Assembly: GCA_044351265.1 (NCBI GenBank)
Contig: JBILGC010000042.1
Span: 1-16,128 of the forward strand
Direction: 5' to 3'
From: JAJTFA01 sp044351265
GTDB taxonomy: Bacteria > Bacteroidota > Bacteroidia > UKL13-3
DNA length: 16,128 nt
The notes beneath the pieces are model-generated. The model had not been told where the DNA came from. It did not search any database and saw nothing but the letters and a program-made list of their open reading frames with translations. Shown here in pieces: positions 6,698 to 13,859 of this stretch (position 1 is its first letter; every line of letters starts with the position of its first letter). The position numbers were made by a program, and so were the translations under genes.

Positions 6698-8999
6698 ATA
6701 TTCATCCTTGAAGTTAAGACATTGGCTCTTGCTGTTTGCCGCTGCTTTTATGCAATCCTGCAGCATAAGCAAGAAACTACCACCTAACCAATATCTCCTA
6801 ATAAAAAACAAAGTTGAGATAGAAAAACCATATAAAAAAGAAACCGTTCGAGATTTAGAAGGTTTATATCGGCAAAAACCCAATAGCAAGTTGTTTTTTG
6901 TATTTCGTACCAAGCCATATTTCTATCTCAAAGGTAATAAGGGCAAGAATAATGGCTATCGCAGATTTTTACGAGATAAACTTGGCGAACAAGCTGTACT
7001 GCTAGACTCTTCCTATGCCCAGCAAACCACCAAACGAATGGCCAACTACATGAAAAGCAAAGGTTATTATTATTCAGAAGTAACTTATGAGGTTGAAACC
7101 AATGTAAAAAAACAAGCCATAGTAACCTATCATGTTATTAAAAATATACAATACAAATTTGGTCCTTACAATCTTCATATTGCCGATAAGGAAATAAATA
7201 AGTTGGTAAAAGAGCATATGGAACAATCTTTCATAGTGACCGGGCGCGGCCTTGATCATGATAATTTGTATAAGGAGCAGGAGCGTATTGTAAATTTGCT
7301 GAGAAATCACGGATATTTTACCATGAGTAAAGATTTTATTGATTTTGACATTGATACTGCCTTCCCTGATAATTATGTGAGTGTAGGTTTAAATATTCAA
7401 AACCCCGGTGATGTGCATAGCCACAAAAAATATTACGTAAATGATGTAACCCTTGAAATAGAAAGAAGTATTAGCGGAAAAACATTGCCACCAAGCGACT
7501 CGGTAAAAACAAAACGGTTTTATTATGAACCTAACGGCTACAGATTAAATCCTGAGGTTTTGGATAGAAACATTTTTTTTGATAAAGGTGCGCTGTTTAA
7601 GCAGGATAATTTAAACCGCAGTTATGGCCGTTTAGCCGATTTAGGGGTTTTCAGATTCATCAATATTCAACCCAGAACGTTTGAAAGAAACGACAGTGGC
7701 TTTGTTAATTACTACACCAGATTAATACCCAGCGGTAAATATGATTTTACAGTAGAACCACAAGCGTTAACCTCAGACCAAAACAATACCGTTGCCAATC
7801 AGGGTAGAAACTATGGCATTGCGCTATTGGCTCAATTTATGGACAGAAATGTTTTTAAGAATGCAGAAATACTTCAACTCACTTACCGCGGTTCAATAGA
7901 GGCTCAGGGCCAAGTAAAAACAGCCGGTTTTTTTAACAGCACTGAACAAAGTATAACCACAAGTATTATTATGCCAAGAACGCTTTTCTTTCCATCATTT
8001 GATAGGAAAATTGGATTTTTGAGTAATAAAACTTCAATAAGCGTTTCGGGTATTTATGAAATTAACACCGAATACCGCAGACAGGTGCTAACTACAGGCT
8101 ATAATTATCAGCTTAACAGAAAACTTACTACATATAATATTTCTCCTCTTGAGATAAGTTATATCAAAAGCGATATCGTATCTGATGTGCTGGAGGAAAG
8201 AAAAAAGGATAATTTATTTCTGCAAACCTTATTTGCCAATAACCTAATTATAAGCAGCCGTTTTGGCTTTACGTATACAGACAAGCCAATAGCTAAAACC
8301 GATTTTACAGTGATACGTTGGGATGTTATTGAATTGGGAGGCAACACCATTACATTTTTAAAAGATTTATTTAGCGACAATAAAGATGCAAACGGAAGGT
8401 ACCGCATGTTTGGCATCAACTACTTCCAGTATATAAAAACTGCTATAGATTATCGTTACAATCATATTATTGATCAAAACAATGCTATTGTATATCGAGG
8501 ATTTTTGGGTGCAGCCATACCTTATGGAAACTCCCCTGACTTTGTTCCGTTTGAAAAACGATTTTTTGCCGGTGGTGTGAACAGCTTAAGAGGATGGCGC
8601 CCCCGCTCAGTTGGTCCTGGATCTTACAGTTCGGCCACCCAACTTGATTATTCCGGAGAACTCAAACTGGAGTTTAACGTTGATTTTAGATTTAATATGT
8701 ATAACAAATGGTTGGAAGGTGCACTTTTTGCAGATGCTGGTAACGTTTGGAATGTTAAGCCAGCTGCAGAACGACCCAATGCGCATTTTGATTCAAACAG
8801 ATTTTATAAAGAATTTGCGATAGATGCGGGTGTTGGAGTACGTCTTAATTTTGAAATACTGGTCGTACGGTTTGATTTTGCACTACCAATGCATGATCCG
8901 CGTTTTGCGGAAAATGAAAGATGGATTATTAAAGGCATCAATTACGATTGGCTTAAAAATTATACCAATTTTAACTTTGGTATTGGATATCCTTTTTAA
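6678..8999 (+). CDS. tamL: TamL-type Omp85 outer-membrane lipoprotein (BamA/TamA family)
   Basis: A 773-residue outer-membrane assembly protein. A lipoprotein signal peptide is visible: Lys12 and Arg14, the hydrophobic LLLFAAAF, then MQSC with the lipidated Cys28. Omp85 proteins with a lipid anchor are the Bacteroidota TamL type, which works with TamB at the outer membrane. POTRA-like segments span about 100-250, and the C-terminal 16-strand barrel about 380-773. The barrel carries RFFAGGVNSLRGWRPR around 628-641, where LRGW corresponds to the VRGF lock motif of lid loop L6, and the chain ends in an aromatic residue (GIGYPF), as outer-membrane barrels do. The ATG at 6678 lies 20 bp inside the divergent methyltransferase gene. 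An alternative TTG at 6708 would give MKLRHWLLLFAAAFMQSC, a more compact lipoprotein leader without any overlap. No tamB gene is adjacent in the window. Confidence 0.88.
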   Translation: MVDLVNIYSSLKLRHWLLLFAAAFMQSCSISKKLPPNQYLLIKNKVEIEKPYKKETVRDLEGLYRQKPNSKLFFVFRTKPYFYLKGNKGKNNGYRRFLRDKLGEQAVLLDSSYAQQTTKRMANYMKSKGYYYSEVTYEVETNVKKQAIVTYHVIKNIQYKFGPYNLHIADKEINKLVKEHMEQSFIVTGRGLDHDNLYKEQERIVNLLRNHGYFTMSKDFIDFDIDTAFPDNYVSVGLNIQNPGDVHSHKKYYVNDVTLEIERSISGKTLPPSDSVKTKRFYYEPNGYRLNPEVLDRNIFFDKGALFKQDNLNRSYGRLADLGVFRFINIQPRTFERNDSGFVNYYTRLIPSGKYDFTVEPQALTSDQNNTVANQGRNYGIALLAQFMDRNVFKNAEILQLTYRGSIEAQGQVKTAGFFNSTEQSITTSIIMPRTLFFPSFDRKIGFLSNKTSISVSGIYEINTEYRRQVLTTGYNYQLNRKLTTYNISPLEISYIKSDIVSDVLEERKKDNLFLQTLFANNLIISSRFGFTYTDKPIAKTDFTVIRWDVIELGGNTITFLKDLFSDNKDANGRYRMFGINYFQYIKTAIDYRYNHIIDQNNAIVYRGFLGAAIPYGNSPDFVPFEKRFFAGGVNSLRGWRPRSVGPGSYSSATQLDYSGELKLEFNVDFRFNMYNKWLEGALFADAGNVWNVKPAAERPNAHFDSNRFYKEFAIDAGVGVRLNFEILVVRFDFALPMHDPRFAENERWIIKGINYDWLKNYTNFNFGIGYPF

Positions 9000-9050
9000 A
9001 CATATACTTTCTGTGTGTTTTAAATATTAAAAAAATAGCTGTAGTCTTCT

Positions 9051-9479
9051 CTATTCCGAATTCTTTTCAACCCTATATTTTTTATTATGCTCATTTATGC
9101 ATGCCAGCAATGCTTCATTGTATGGCCCAGGCAGGAGTGCTATATTAAGAGAAGTTAAGACTGAAGAAAAACCCAAAGAAATAAAAAACTCAGTATCATT
9201 ATTTGTTACAAGTCCATAGAACAATGCTGCACATGAAACCACGTTAATCGCTGTTCCTAAATTCCTTAGACGCCTGGTTTTCTTAAAATTGGCAAAGGCA
9301 GCAGGGGTATTTTTAACCATCGACTTTAACTCAAATAAAGTTAATGTAGTTTTGTTTTTTACGGCATGCAAAACACCTTCATGATAAACGTAGCCTAGCG
9401 AATCATTGGTTTGGGCAAACAATGATTGTGATAATAAAAACAGGATAATCTGTGAAGTTAAAATTCTAACAAAATTCAT
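9051..9479 (-). CDS. Small exported or membrane protein of unknown function
   Basis: A 142-residue protein I do not recognise. It begins with a signal peptide (MNFVRILTSQIILFLLSQSLFAQ, probable cut after Ala22), followed by a short soluble region (TNDSLGYVYHEGVLHAVKNKTTLTL). Two hydrophobic segments follow: LGTAINVVSCAALFYGLV at about 74-91 and FFISLGFSSVLTSLNIALL at about 98-116. The C-terminus is charged. It lies downstream of mazG on the same strand, 46 bp away, but has its own perfect -7 element TAGATTTG ending 4 nt before the ATG, so it is probably transcribed separately. It faces tamL tail to tail with 51 bp between. No function is suggested. Confidence 0.7.
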   Translation of the reverse strand: MNFVRILTSQIILFLLSQSLFAQTNDSLGYVYHEGVLHAVKNKTTLTLFELKSMVKNTPAAFANFKKTRRLRNLGTAINVVSCAALFYGLVTNNDTEFFISLGFSSVLTSLNIALLPGPYNEALLACINEHNKKYRVEKNSE

Positions 9480-9483
9480 TCTT

Positions 9484-9491
9484 CAAATCTA
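9484..9491 (-). promoter_or_regulatory. -7 element TAGATTTG of the small exported protein gene
   Basis: On the minus strand a perfect TAnnTTTG is followed by AAGA and then the ATG. By the usual consensus geometry the A of the ATG would be the first transcribed base. No TTG lies at the ideal -33 spacing. Confidence 0.5.
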
Positions 9492-9525
9492 CAACCCATT
9501 ATAAGATTAGAGTAATTGAAAATTC

Positions 9526-10329
9526 CTATAAGCCTTTAGCTTTAGCCTCATTCCAAAAGGCATCCATCTCATCTAGGCTCATTTCAAGCAAGGACTTTTT
9601 CATGTGTTTGGCTTGCTCCTCTATATACTGAAAGCGTTGTATAAACTTCTGGTTGGTTTTTTCAAGGGCATCATCCGGGTTTATGTTAAACTTGCGTGCC
9701 AGGTTTACCAAGGCAAATAGAAAATCACCAAACTCCTTTTCGGTTTTCTCTGTCAAATGATCCTGATTAAATTCTACCTTCAACTCATTCAACTCCTCAT
9801 CAACTTTTGCCCATACTTCTTTTGCCGTTGGCCAGTCAAAACCAACTTGAGCAGCTTTTTCCTGCATGCGCAGTGCTTTTACCAGGCTAGGTGTGCCTTT
9901 AGCTACACCACTCAAAACAGATTTGTTGCCTTCTTTTAGCTTTATTTGCTCCCAGTTTTCTTTTACCTGTTCGGCATTTTCCACTTTCACCAATTCTCCG
10001 GCATTATTAGGATCTGCGTATATATGAGGATGTCTTTTAATGAGTTTGTCGCATAAACTATTGCATACATCCGCTATATCATATGCTCCTGTTTCACTGC
10101 CAATACGCGCATAAAACACAATGTGAAGCAATACATCACCCAACTCCTTCTTTAACTCCTGTACATCGTTTTTAAGTATGGCATCACTCAATTCGTAGGT
10201 TTCTTCAATGGTTAAATGGCGCAAACTTTCATTGGTTTGCTTCATATCCCACGGACACTTTTCACGTAGTTCATCCATTATATCCAACAAACGTGAGAAA
10301 GCGGCCAGTTTCTGTTCTTTGGTATGCAC
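9526..10329 (-). CDS. mazG: Nucleoside triphosphate pyrophosphohydrolase MazG
   Basis: A 267-residue protein, close to the E. coli MazG length. It hydrolyses nucleoside triphosphates to monophosphates and pyrophosphate, a nucleotide-pool housekeeping role in the cytosol. It carries two MazG domains. The first has the magnesium-binding pattern EETYE (42-46) with ELGD (62-65). The second has DEELNEL (177-183) with KEFGD (198-202). Other family hallmarks are CPWD near residue 25, the KRHPHIY segment near 98-104, and TNQKFIQRFQYIE near 225-237. The start codon is GTG (10329-10327), since no ATG precedes the conserved region and MHTKEQKLAAFSRLLDIM is the normal beginning. It is 53 bp downstream of the BtuF-like gene on the same strand and may be co-transcribed with it. 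Confidence 0.94.
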   Translation of the reverse strand: MHTKEQKLAAFSRLLDIMDELREKCPWDMKQTNESLRHLTIEETYELSDAILKNDVQELKKELGDVLLHIVFYARIGSETGAYDIADVCNSLCDKLIKRHPHIYADPNNAGELVKVENAEQVKENWEQIKLKEGNKSVLSGVAKGTPSLVKALRMQEKAAQVGFDWPTAKEVWAKVDEELNELKVEFNQDHLTEKTEKEFGDFLFALVNLARKFNINPDDALEKTNQKFIQRFQYIEEQAKHMKKSLLEMSLDEMDAFWNEAKAKGL

Positions 10330-10382
10330 AATTTTTAATATTAGTGAAACAAATAACTCTATTCTTTAGCTATAAAAAAATG

Positions 10383-11162
10383 TTAGCTGTTTAATAATTG
10401 TTTAAAATAATCTGCACTGCCCAGCAACCTACTGCCGTACCAGCTAAATAATTCACCATCTACCAGGCGTATGCGCGCTTTGGGGCACATTTGCTTTAGC
10501 TCCTCTATATGCTTTTCTTTAAACGGGTATGGTTCTGATGATAATAAAATCTCGTCCGGATTGGCTTGTATGATTTGCTCTACTACCATTTCAGGATAGC
10601 GGTTTCCTATTGCCACATTTATCCATCCGCAACGTTTAAGCATATCTCCTATAAAGGTATGGTTTCCGGCAGCCATCCACGGATCTCTCCAAATTAAATA
10701 AAGTACGAATTTTTTGTTTTGCTGCACCGGCATTGAATCAAATGACCGATTTATTTCATAAACCAATTTTTGCGCAGGCATGCTGCGGTTGGTTAATTCG
10801 CCTATCTTCAGCATCATATCCAAAGCATCAGTTAAATCAGATATATCACTCATCCATACCGGAAATTCTTGCATTAGTTCTTCTATCTGATCCTTTGCAT
10901 TTTCTTCTTTATTGCCAATAATTAAATCAGGTTTTAACGCTCTAATTTTATCGAGGTTTAGCTTTTTAGTGCCGCCAACCTTTGGTTTACTTTCATGCGC
11001 CAAACCGGGATGTATACAAAACAGTGTTTGCCCCACTACAGAATCACCCATCCCTAAATCATACAGAAGCTCCGTTTGCGATGGTACCAGTGATACAATA
11101 CGCTGAATAGGCAATTGCAAGGATACCTCCCTCCCCATTTGATCGGTAAACACATGTTTCAT
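10383..11162 (-). CDS. BtuF-like helical-backbone metal/cobalamin-binding protein, no signal peptide
   Basis: A 259-residue protein of the periplasmic-binding-protein class III fold (BtuF/FhuD/TroA-like), the substrate-capturing component of ABC importers for cobalamin or iron chelates. Visible are RIVSLVPSQTELLYDLG (21-37), KPDLIIGNKEEN (77-88), and RDPWMAAGNHTFIGDMLKRCGW (159-180). That last block is characteristic of the cobalamin-binding subgroup. The C-terminal VDGELFSWYGSRLL (234-247) is also typical. Unusually for a binding protein, the sequence starts directly with MKHVFTDQMGREVSLQLP; there is no signal peptide or lipobox, and none fits in frame upstream. It may act in the cytosol, or not with an ABC importer at all. 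No permease or ATPase gene is nearby. A perfect -7 element lies 5 nt before the ATG. Confidence 0.85.
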   Translation of the reverse strand: MKHVFTDQMGREVSLQLPIQRIVSLVPSQTELLYDLGMGDSVVGQTLFCIHPGLAHESKPKVGGTKKLNLDKIRALKPDLIIGNKEENAKDQIEELMQEFPVWMSDISDLTDALDMMLKIGELTNRSMPAQKLVYEINRSFDSMPVQQNKKFVLYLIWRDPWMAAGNHTFIGDMLKRCGWINVAIGNRYPEMVVEQIIQANPDEILLSSEPYPFKEKHIEELKQMCPKARIRLVDGELFSWYGSRLLGSADYFKQLLNS

Positions 11163-11167
11163 TGGGT

Positions 11168-11175
11168 CAAATTTA
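11168..11175 (-). promoter_or_regulatory. -7 element TAAATTTG of the BtuF-like gene
   Basis: A perfect minus-strand TAnnTTTG is separated from the ATG by ACCCA only. As with the other minus-strand genes at 1664 and 9479, the predicted transcript start falls on or next to the start codon. No TTG at ideal -33 spacing is seen. Confidence 0.5.
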
Positions 11176-11222
11176 CTTTACTCGCTGAAAATTCTTTTAT
11201 TTGTTGGTAAAACAAAGCTAAA

Positions 11223-11768
11223 ATGGAAAATCAAAAGCCAAATATTGTGCAGCATGCATTGAGATTCGGATTCATCATGGGTTTATTCAATATCCTTGTT
11301 CAGCTGGCCATATACCTCATTGATAAAGCCTCACTTGTTTCATTTTCAATAGGCATTATTACCTTGATAATTAATCTTATTTTGGTTATTTATCCTATTC
11401 GCCAATACCGAAAAGAACTGGAAGGCTTCATCTCCTTTAAGGAAGCTTTCATCATAGGCTTAATTGTATTTGCAGGCAGTGCCCTTATCACTACGGTTTT
11501 CCAATACCTGCTTTATAACCTAATTGATCCGCAACTGCCTGATTATATAAAAGAAAAAGCCATTGAAAAGACTGTTGATATAATGGAGCGCTTTGGAGCC
11601 GGACAGGAAGAAATAGCGAAAGCGATAGAACCACTTGAAAAGGAAGATTTTCATCAAACTCCTTCAAAGTTGGGGTCTTCCTATCTAAGCAATGTATTAG
11701 TTGGAGCATTATTATCGTTAGTTATTGCTGCATTAACCAGAAAAGCGCCTAAGAATTCCTCTATATAA
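11223..11768 (+). CDS. DUF4199 membrane protein
   Basis: A 181-residue inner-membrane protein with four predicted helices at about residues 14-33, 40-60, 74-98 and 153-172. The segment LEGFISFKEAFIIGL (66-80) between helices two and three is the hallmark of DUF4199, a family largely confined to Bacteroidota with no assigned function. Between helices three and four lies an acidic/helical loop (EKAIEKTVDIMERFG...EEIAKAIEPLEKED). Its stop codon overlaps the start of the following GT2 gene by one base (TAATG), so the two are translationally coupled. DUF4199 genes often precede a GtrB/DPM-like GT2 in this phylum (recalled, not checked), which suggests a role connected with that glycosyltransferase. 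It is the first gene of the glycosyltransferase operon. Confidence 0.85.
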   Translation: MENQKPNIVQHALRFGFIMGLFNILVQLAIYLIDKASLVSFSIGIITLIINLILVIYPIRQYRKELEGFISFKEAFIIGLIVFAGSALITTVFQYLLYNLIDPQLPDYIKEKAIEKTVDIMERFGAGQEEIAKAIEPLEKEDFHQTPSKLGSSYLSNVLVGALLSLVIAALTRKAPKNSSI

Positions 11769-12745
11769 TGAGCACAAACCCTATTTACGATATATCTGTA
11801 ATTATTCCTTTATACAACGAGGACGAATCCTTACCCGAACTGAGTGAGTGGATTGCCCGGATTATGCAGGATAATAATTTTACCTACGAGGTACTGATGA
11901 TTGATGATGGCAGTACCGATCGTTCATGGCAAGTCGTGAATGAAATTAACCAAAAAAACCGCTGTTTTAAAGGCATTCGTTTTAGAAGAAATTATGGTAA
12001 ATCTGCCGCACTCAGTGTGGGTTTTCATGAAGCCAAAGGACACGTTATCATTACTATGGATGCCGATATGCAGGATAGCCCTGATGAAATACCAGGCCTT
12101 TACAAGATGATTGTTGACGAGGGTTATGATTTGGTTTCCGGCTGGAAAAAGAAACGCTACGACCCCATAACCAAAACCATTCCTACCAAATTATTTAATT
12201 GGGCAACACAACAAATGAGCGGTTTAAAATTGCATGATTTTAACTGCGGTCTCAAGTCCTACCATTATGAAGTGGTAAAAAATATTGAGGTATACAATGA
12301 GATGCACCGCTATATACCGGTTATTGCCAAGTGGGCAGGGTTTAGAAAAATTGGTGAAAAGGTGGTACAACACCGCGCAAGGAAATATGGAACTACCAAA
12401 TTTGGTTTAGAACGTTTTATAAATGGTTTTCTGGATTTACTTACCATCTTCTTTGTATCTAAATTTGGTAAAAAACCGATGCACTTTTTTGGTGTTCTTG
12501 GTACCTTATCATTTACCAGTGGTTTTCTGGTAACCTGTTTGCTGGTAATTGAAAAAATTTACAATGTGGCCAATCATGTTGAGCACAGAAGTGTTACTGA
12601 ACAACCCTTGTTTTACATTGCATTAACTGTTGCCATTATTGGTGTGCAGTTATTTCTGGCAGGTTTTATCGGTGAAATGATTTCACGTAATGCAAGTGAG
12701 CGCAACGTGTATGGCATTAAACAAAAAATAGGCTTAGGTGAGTAA
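11768..12745 (+). CDS. GT2 polyprenyl-phosphate glycosyltransferase (GtrB/DPM1-like)
   Basis: A 325-residue membrane-anchored glycosyltransferase of family GT2, type GT-A. It should transfer a sugar from a nucleotide donor to undecaprenyl phosphate at the cytosolic face of the inner membrane. Motifs: VIIPLYNEDESL (11-22), the nucleotide-binding MIDDGSTD (44-51), and the metal-binding DADMQDSP (98-105) where Asp100 belongs to the DxD motif. Next are HRYIPVIAKWAG (180-191) and HRARKYGTTKFG (202-213), typical of GtrB/ArnC/DPM enzymes. Two C-terminal helices (about 239-262 and 280-304) anchor the protein. The sugar cannot be deduced. Its start overlaps the DUF4199 stop by 1 bp and its end overlaps the next gene by 8 bp, indicating one operon. 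Confidence 0.92.
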   Translation: MSTNPIYDISVIIPLYNEDESLPELSEWIARIMQDNNFTYEVLMIDDGSTDRSWQVVNEINQKNRCFKGIRFRRNYGKSAALSVGFHEAKGHVIITMDADMQDSPDEIPGLYKMIVDEGYDLVSGWKKKRYDPITKTIPTKLFNWATQQMSGLKLHDFNCGLKSYHYEVVKNIEVYNEMHRYIPVIAKWAGFRKIGEKVVQHRARKYGTTKFGLERFINGFLDLLTIFFVSKFGKKPMHFFGVLGTLSFTSGFLVTCLLVIEKIYNVANHVEHRSVTEQPLFYIALTVAIIGVQLFLAGFIGEMISRNASERNVYGIKQKIGLGE

Positions 12746-13859
12746 AATTCTTATTGTGGGTCCTGCATATCCGCTTAGAGGCGGTTTGGCAACCTATAAT
12801 GAAAGGTTGGCAAAGGAGTTTAATGCAATGGGCCACACTTGCCATATTCTCAGTTTCTCTTTGCAATATCCTTCACTGCTCTTTCCTGGAAAAACCCAAT
12901 ATTCAACAGATGCAGCACCGGCCGATACTGCTATCTATTCTGAAATAAATTCTATTAACCCATTCAATTGGATTGGCATTGGCAGAAAAATAAAAAAAGC
13001 TGCCTACGATATTGTAATTTTCAGGTATTGGATGAGTTTTATGGCTCCGGCATTTGGCACCATTGCTTCCATTATCAGACTAAACAAACATACTCGCATC
13101 CTTACCATTTGCGATAACCTCATTCCTCATGAGCAAAAGTTTTTCGATAAGCCCTTTACTGGATATTTTATAAATAAATGTGATGGTTTTTTAACCATGT
13201 CTAAGGCTGTTAAACAACAATTGCTGGATTGGCCGGTAAATAAACCTGTGGTATATTCACCACACCCAATGTATGATATGTTTGGCCCTCCATTATCAAA
13301 GGCCGATGCAAGGCAAAATCTTGGACTTGACAATAATACCCCCTACCTCTTGTTTTTTGGTTTCATCAGAAAATACAAAGGCTTGCATCTTTTGCTTGAT
13401 GCCTTTGCCGATGCGCGTGTAAGGCAATTAAACATTAAACTGATTGTAGCCGGAGAGTTTTACGAAGATGCCAAGCCCTATCTGGAGCAGATTGAAAAGT
13501 TAGGCTTATCAGACCGTATTATTTTAAGCAATGATTTTATACCCAATTCAAGGGTGGCAAACTACTTCTGTGCAGCCGATGCAGTGATTCAAACCTATCT
13601 GAATGCTACACAAAGTGGGGTTACACAAATAGCTTATTTCTATAACAAACCCATGATTGTTACCAACGTGGGGGGGTTGGCAGAATTGGTTCCTGATAAA
13701 CGCGCTGGCCTAGTTGTTGAAACCAATAAAGAAGCCATTGCCAATGCCATTTGCAATTTCTATAACCAAAACATGGAAGAGGCCATGCAGAAGGAATTGC
13801 TCATAGAAAAACAAAAATTTACTTGGTCATATCTGTGCAATAAACTGCTAACTCTGTAA
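12738..13859 (+). CDS. GT-B glycosyltransferase, GT4-like
   Basis: A 373-residue cytosolic or membrane-associated glycosyltransferase of the GT-B fold. The N-terminal acceptor domain begins KILIVGPAYPLRGGLATYNERLA (3-25), with the glycine-rich loop typical of GT4. The C-terminal donor domain starts around 202 with LLFFGFIRKYKGLHLLLDAF (204-223), where Arg211 and Lys214/Lys212 are positioned like the donor-phosphate-binding residues. The usual E-x7-E near the end is replaced: the corresponding stretch is TQSGVTQIAY (291-300), so neither glutamate is present. I have seen the SGVTQIAY form in many Bacteroidota glycosyltransferases, so this is a subfamily trait and not decay. The start is GTG, overlapping the end of the GT2 gene by 8 bp. 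Its product sugar and acceptor are unknown. Confidence 0.88.
   Translation: MSKILIVGPAYPLRGGLATYNERLAKEFNAMGHTCHILSFSLQYPSLLFPGKTQYSTDAAPADTAIYSEINSINPFNWIGIGRKIKKAAYDIVIFRYWMSFMAPAFGTIASIIRLNKHTRILTICDNLIPHEQKFFDKPFTGYFINKCDGFLTMSKAVKQQLLDWPVNKPVVYSPHPMYDMFGPPLSKADARQNLGLDNNTPYLLFFGFIRKYKGLHLLLDAFADARVRQLNIKLIVAGEFYEDAKPYLEQIEKLGLSDRIILSNDFIPNSRVANYFCAADAVIQTYLNATQSGVTQIAYFYNKPMIVTNVGGLAELVPDKRAGLVVETNKEAIANAICNFYNQNMEEAMQKELLIEKQKFTWSYLCNKLLTL

Noticed and set aside
6698..6913. N-terminal extension of the methyltransferase by 72 codons
   Set aside because: The extra sequence is antisense to tamL and not like the family; the ATG at 6697 gives the normal N-terminus and length.
10368..10388. 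Inverted repeat AGCTA/TAGCT with a T-rich loop at the end of the BtuF-like gene
   Set aside because: Only 5 bp of stem, a 10+ nt loop and the T-run lies in the loop, so it does not resemble a terminator.
13662..13682. Run of seven G (ggggggg) in the first GT-B glycosyltransferase gene, possible frameshift site
   Set aside because: The frame continues intact through NVGGLAELVPD to the normal family end, so no frameshift or sequencing error is evident.
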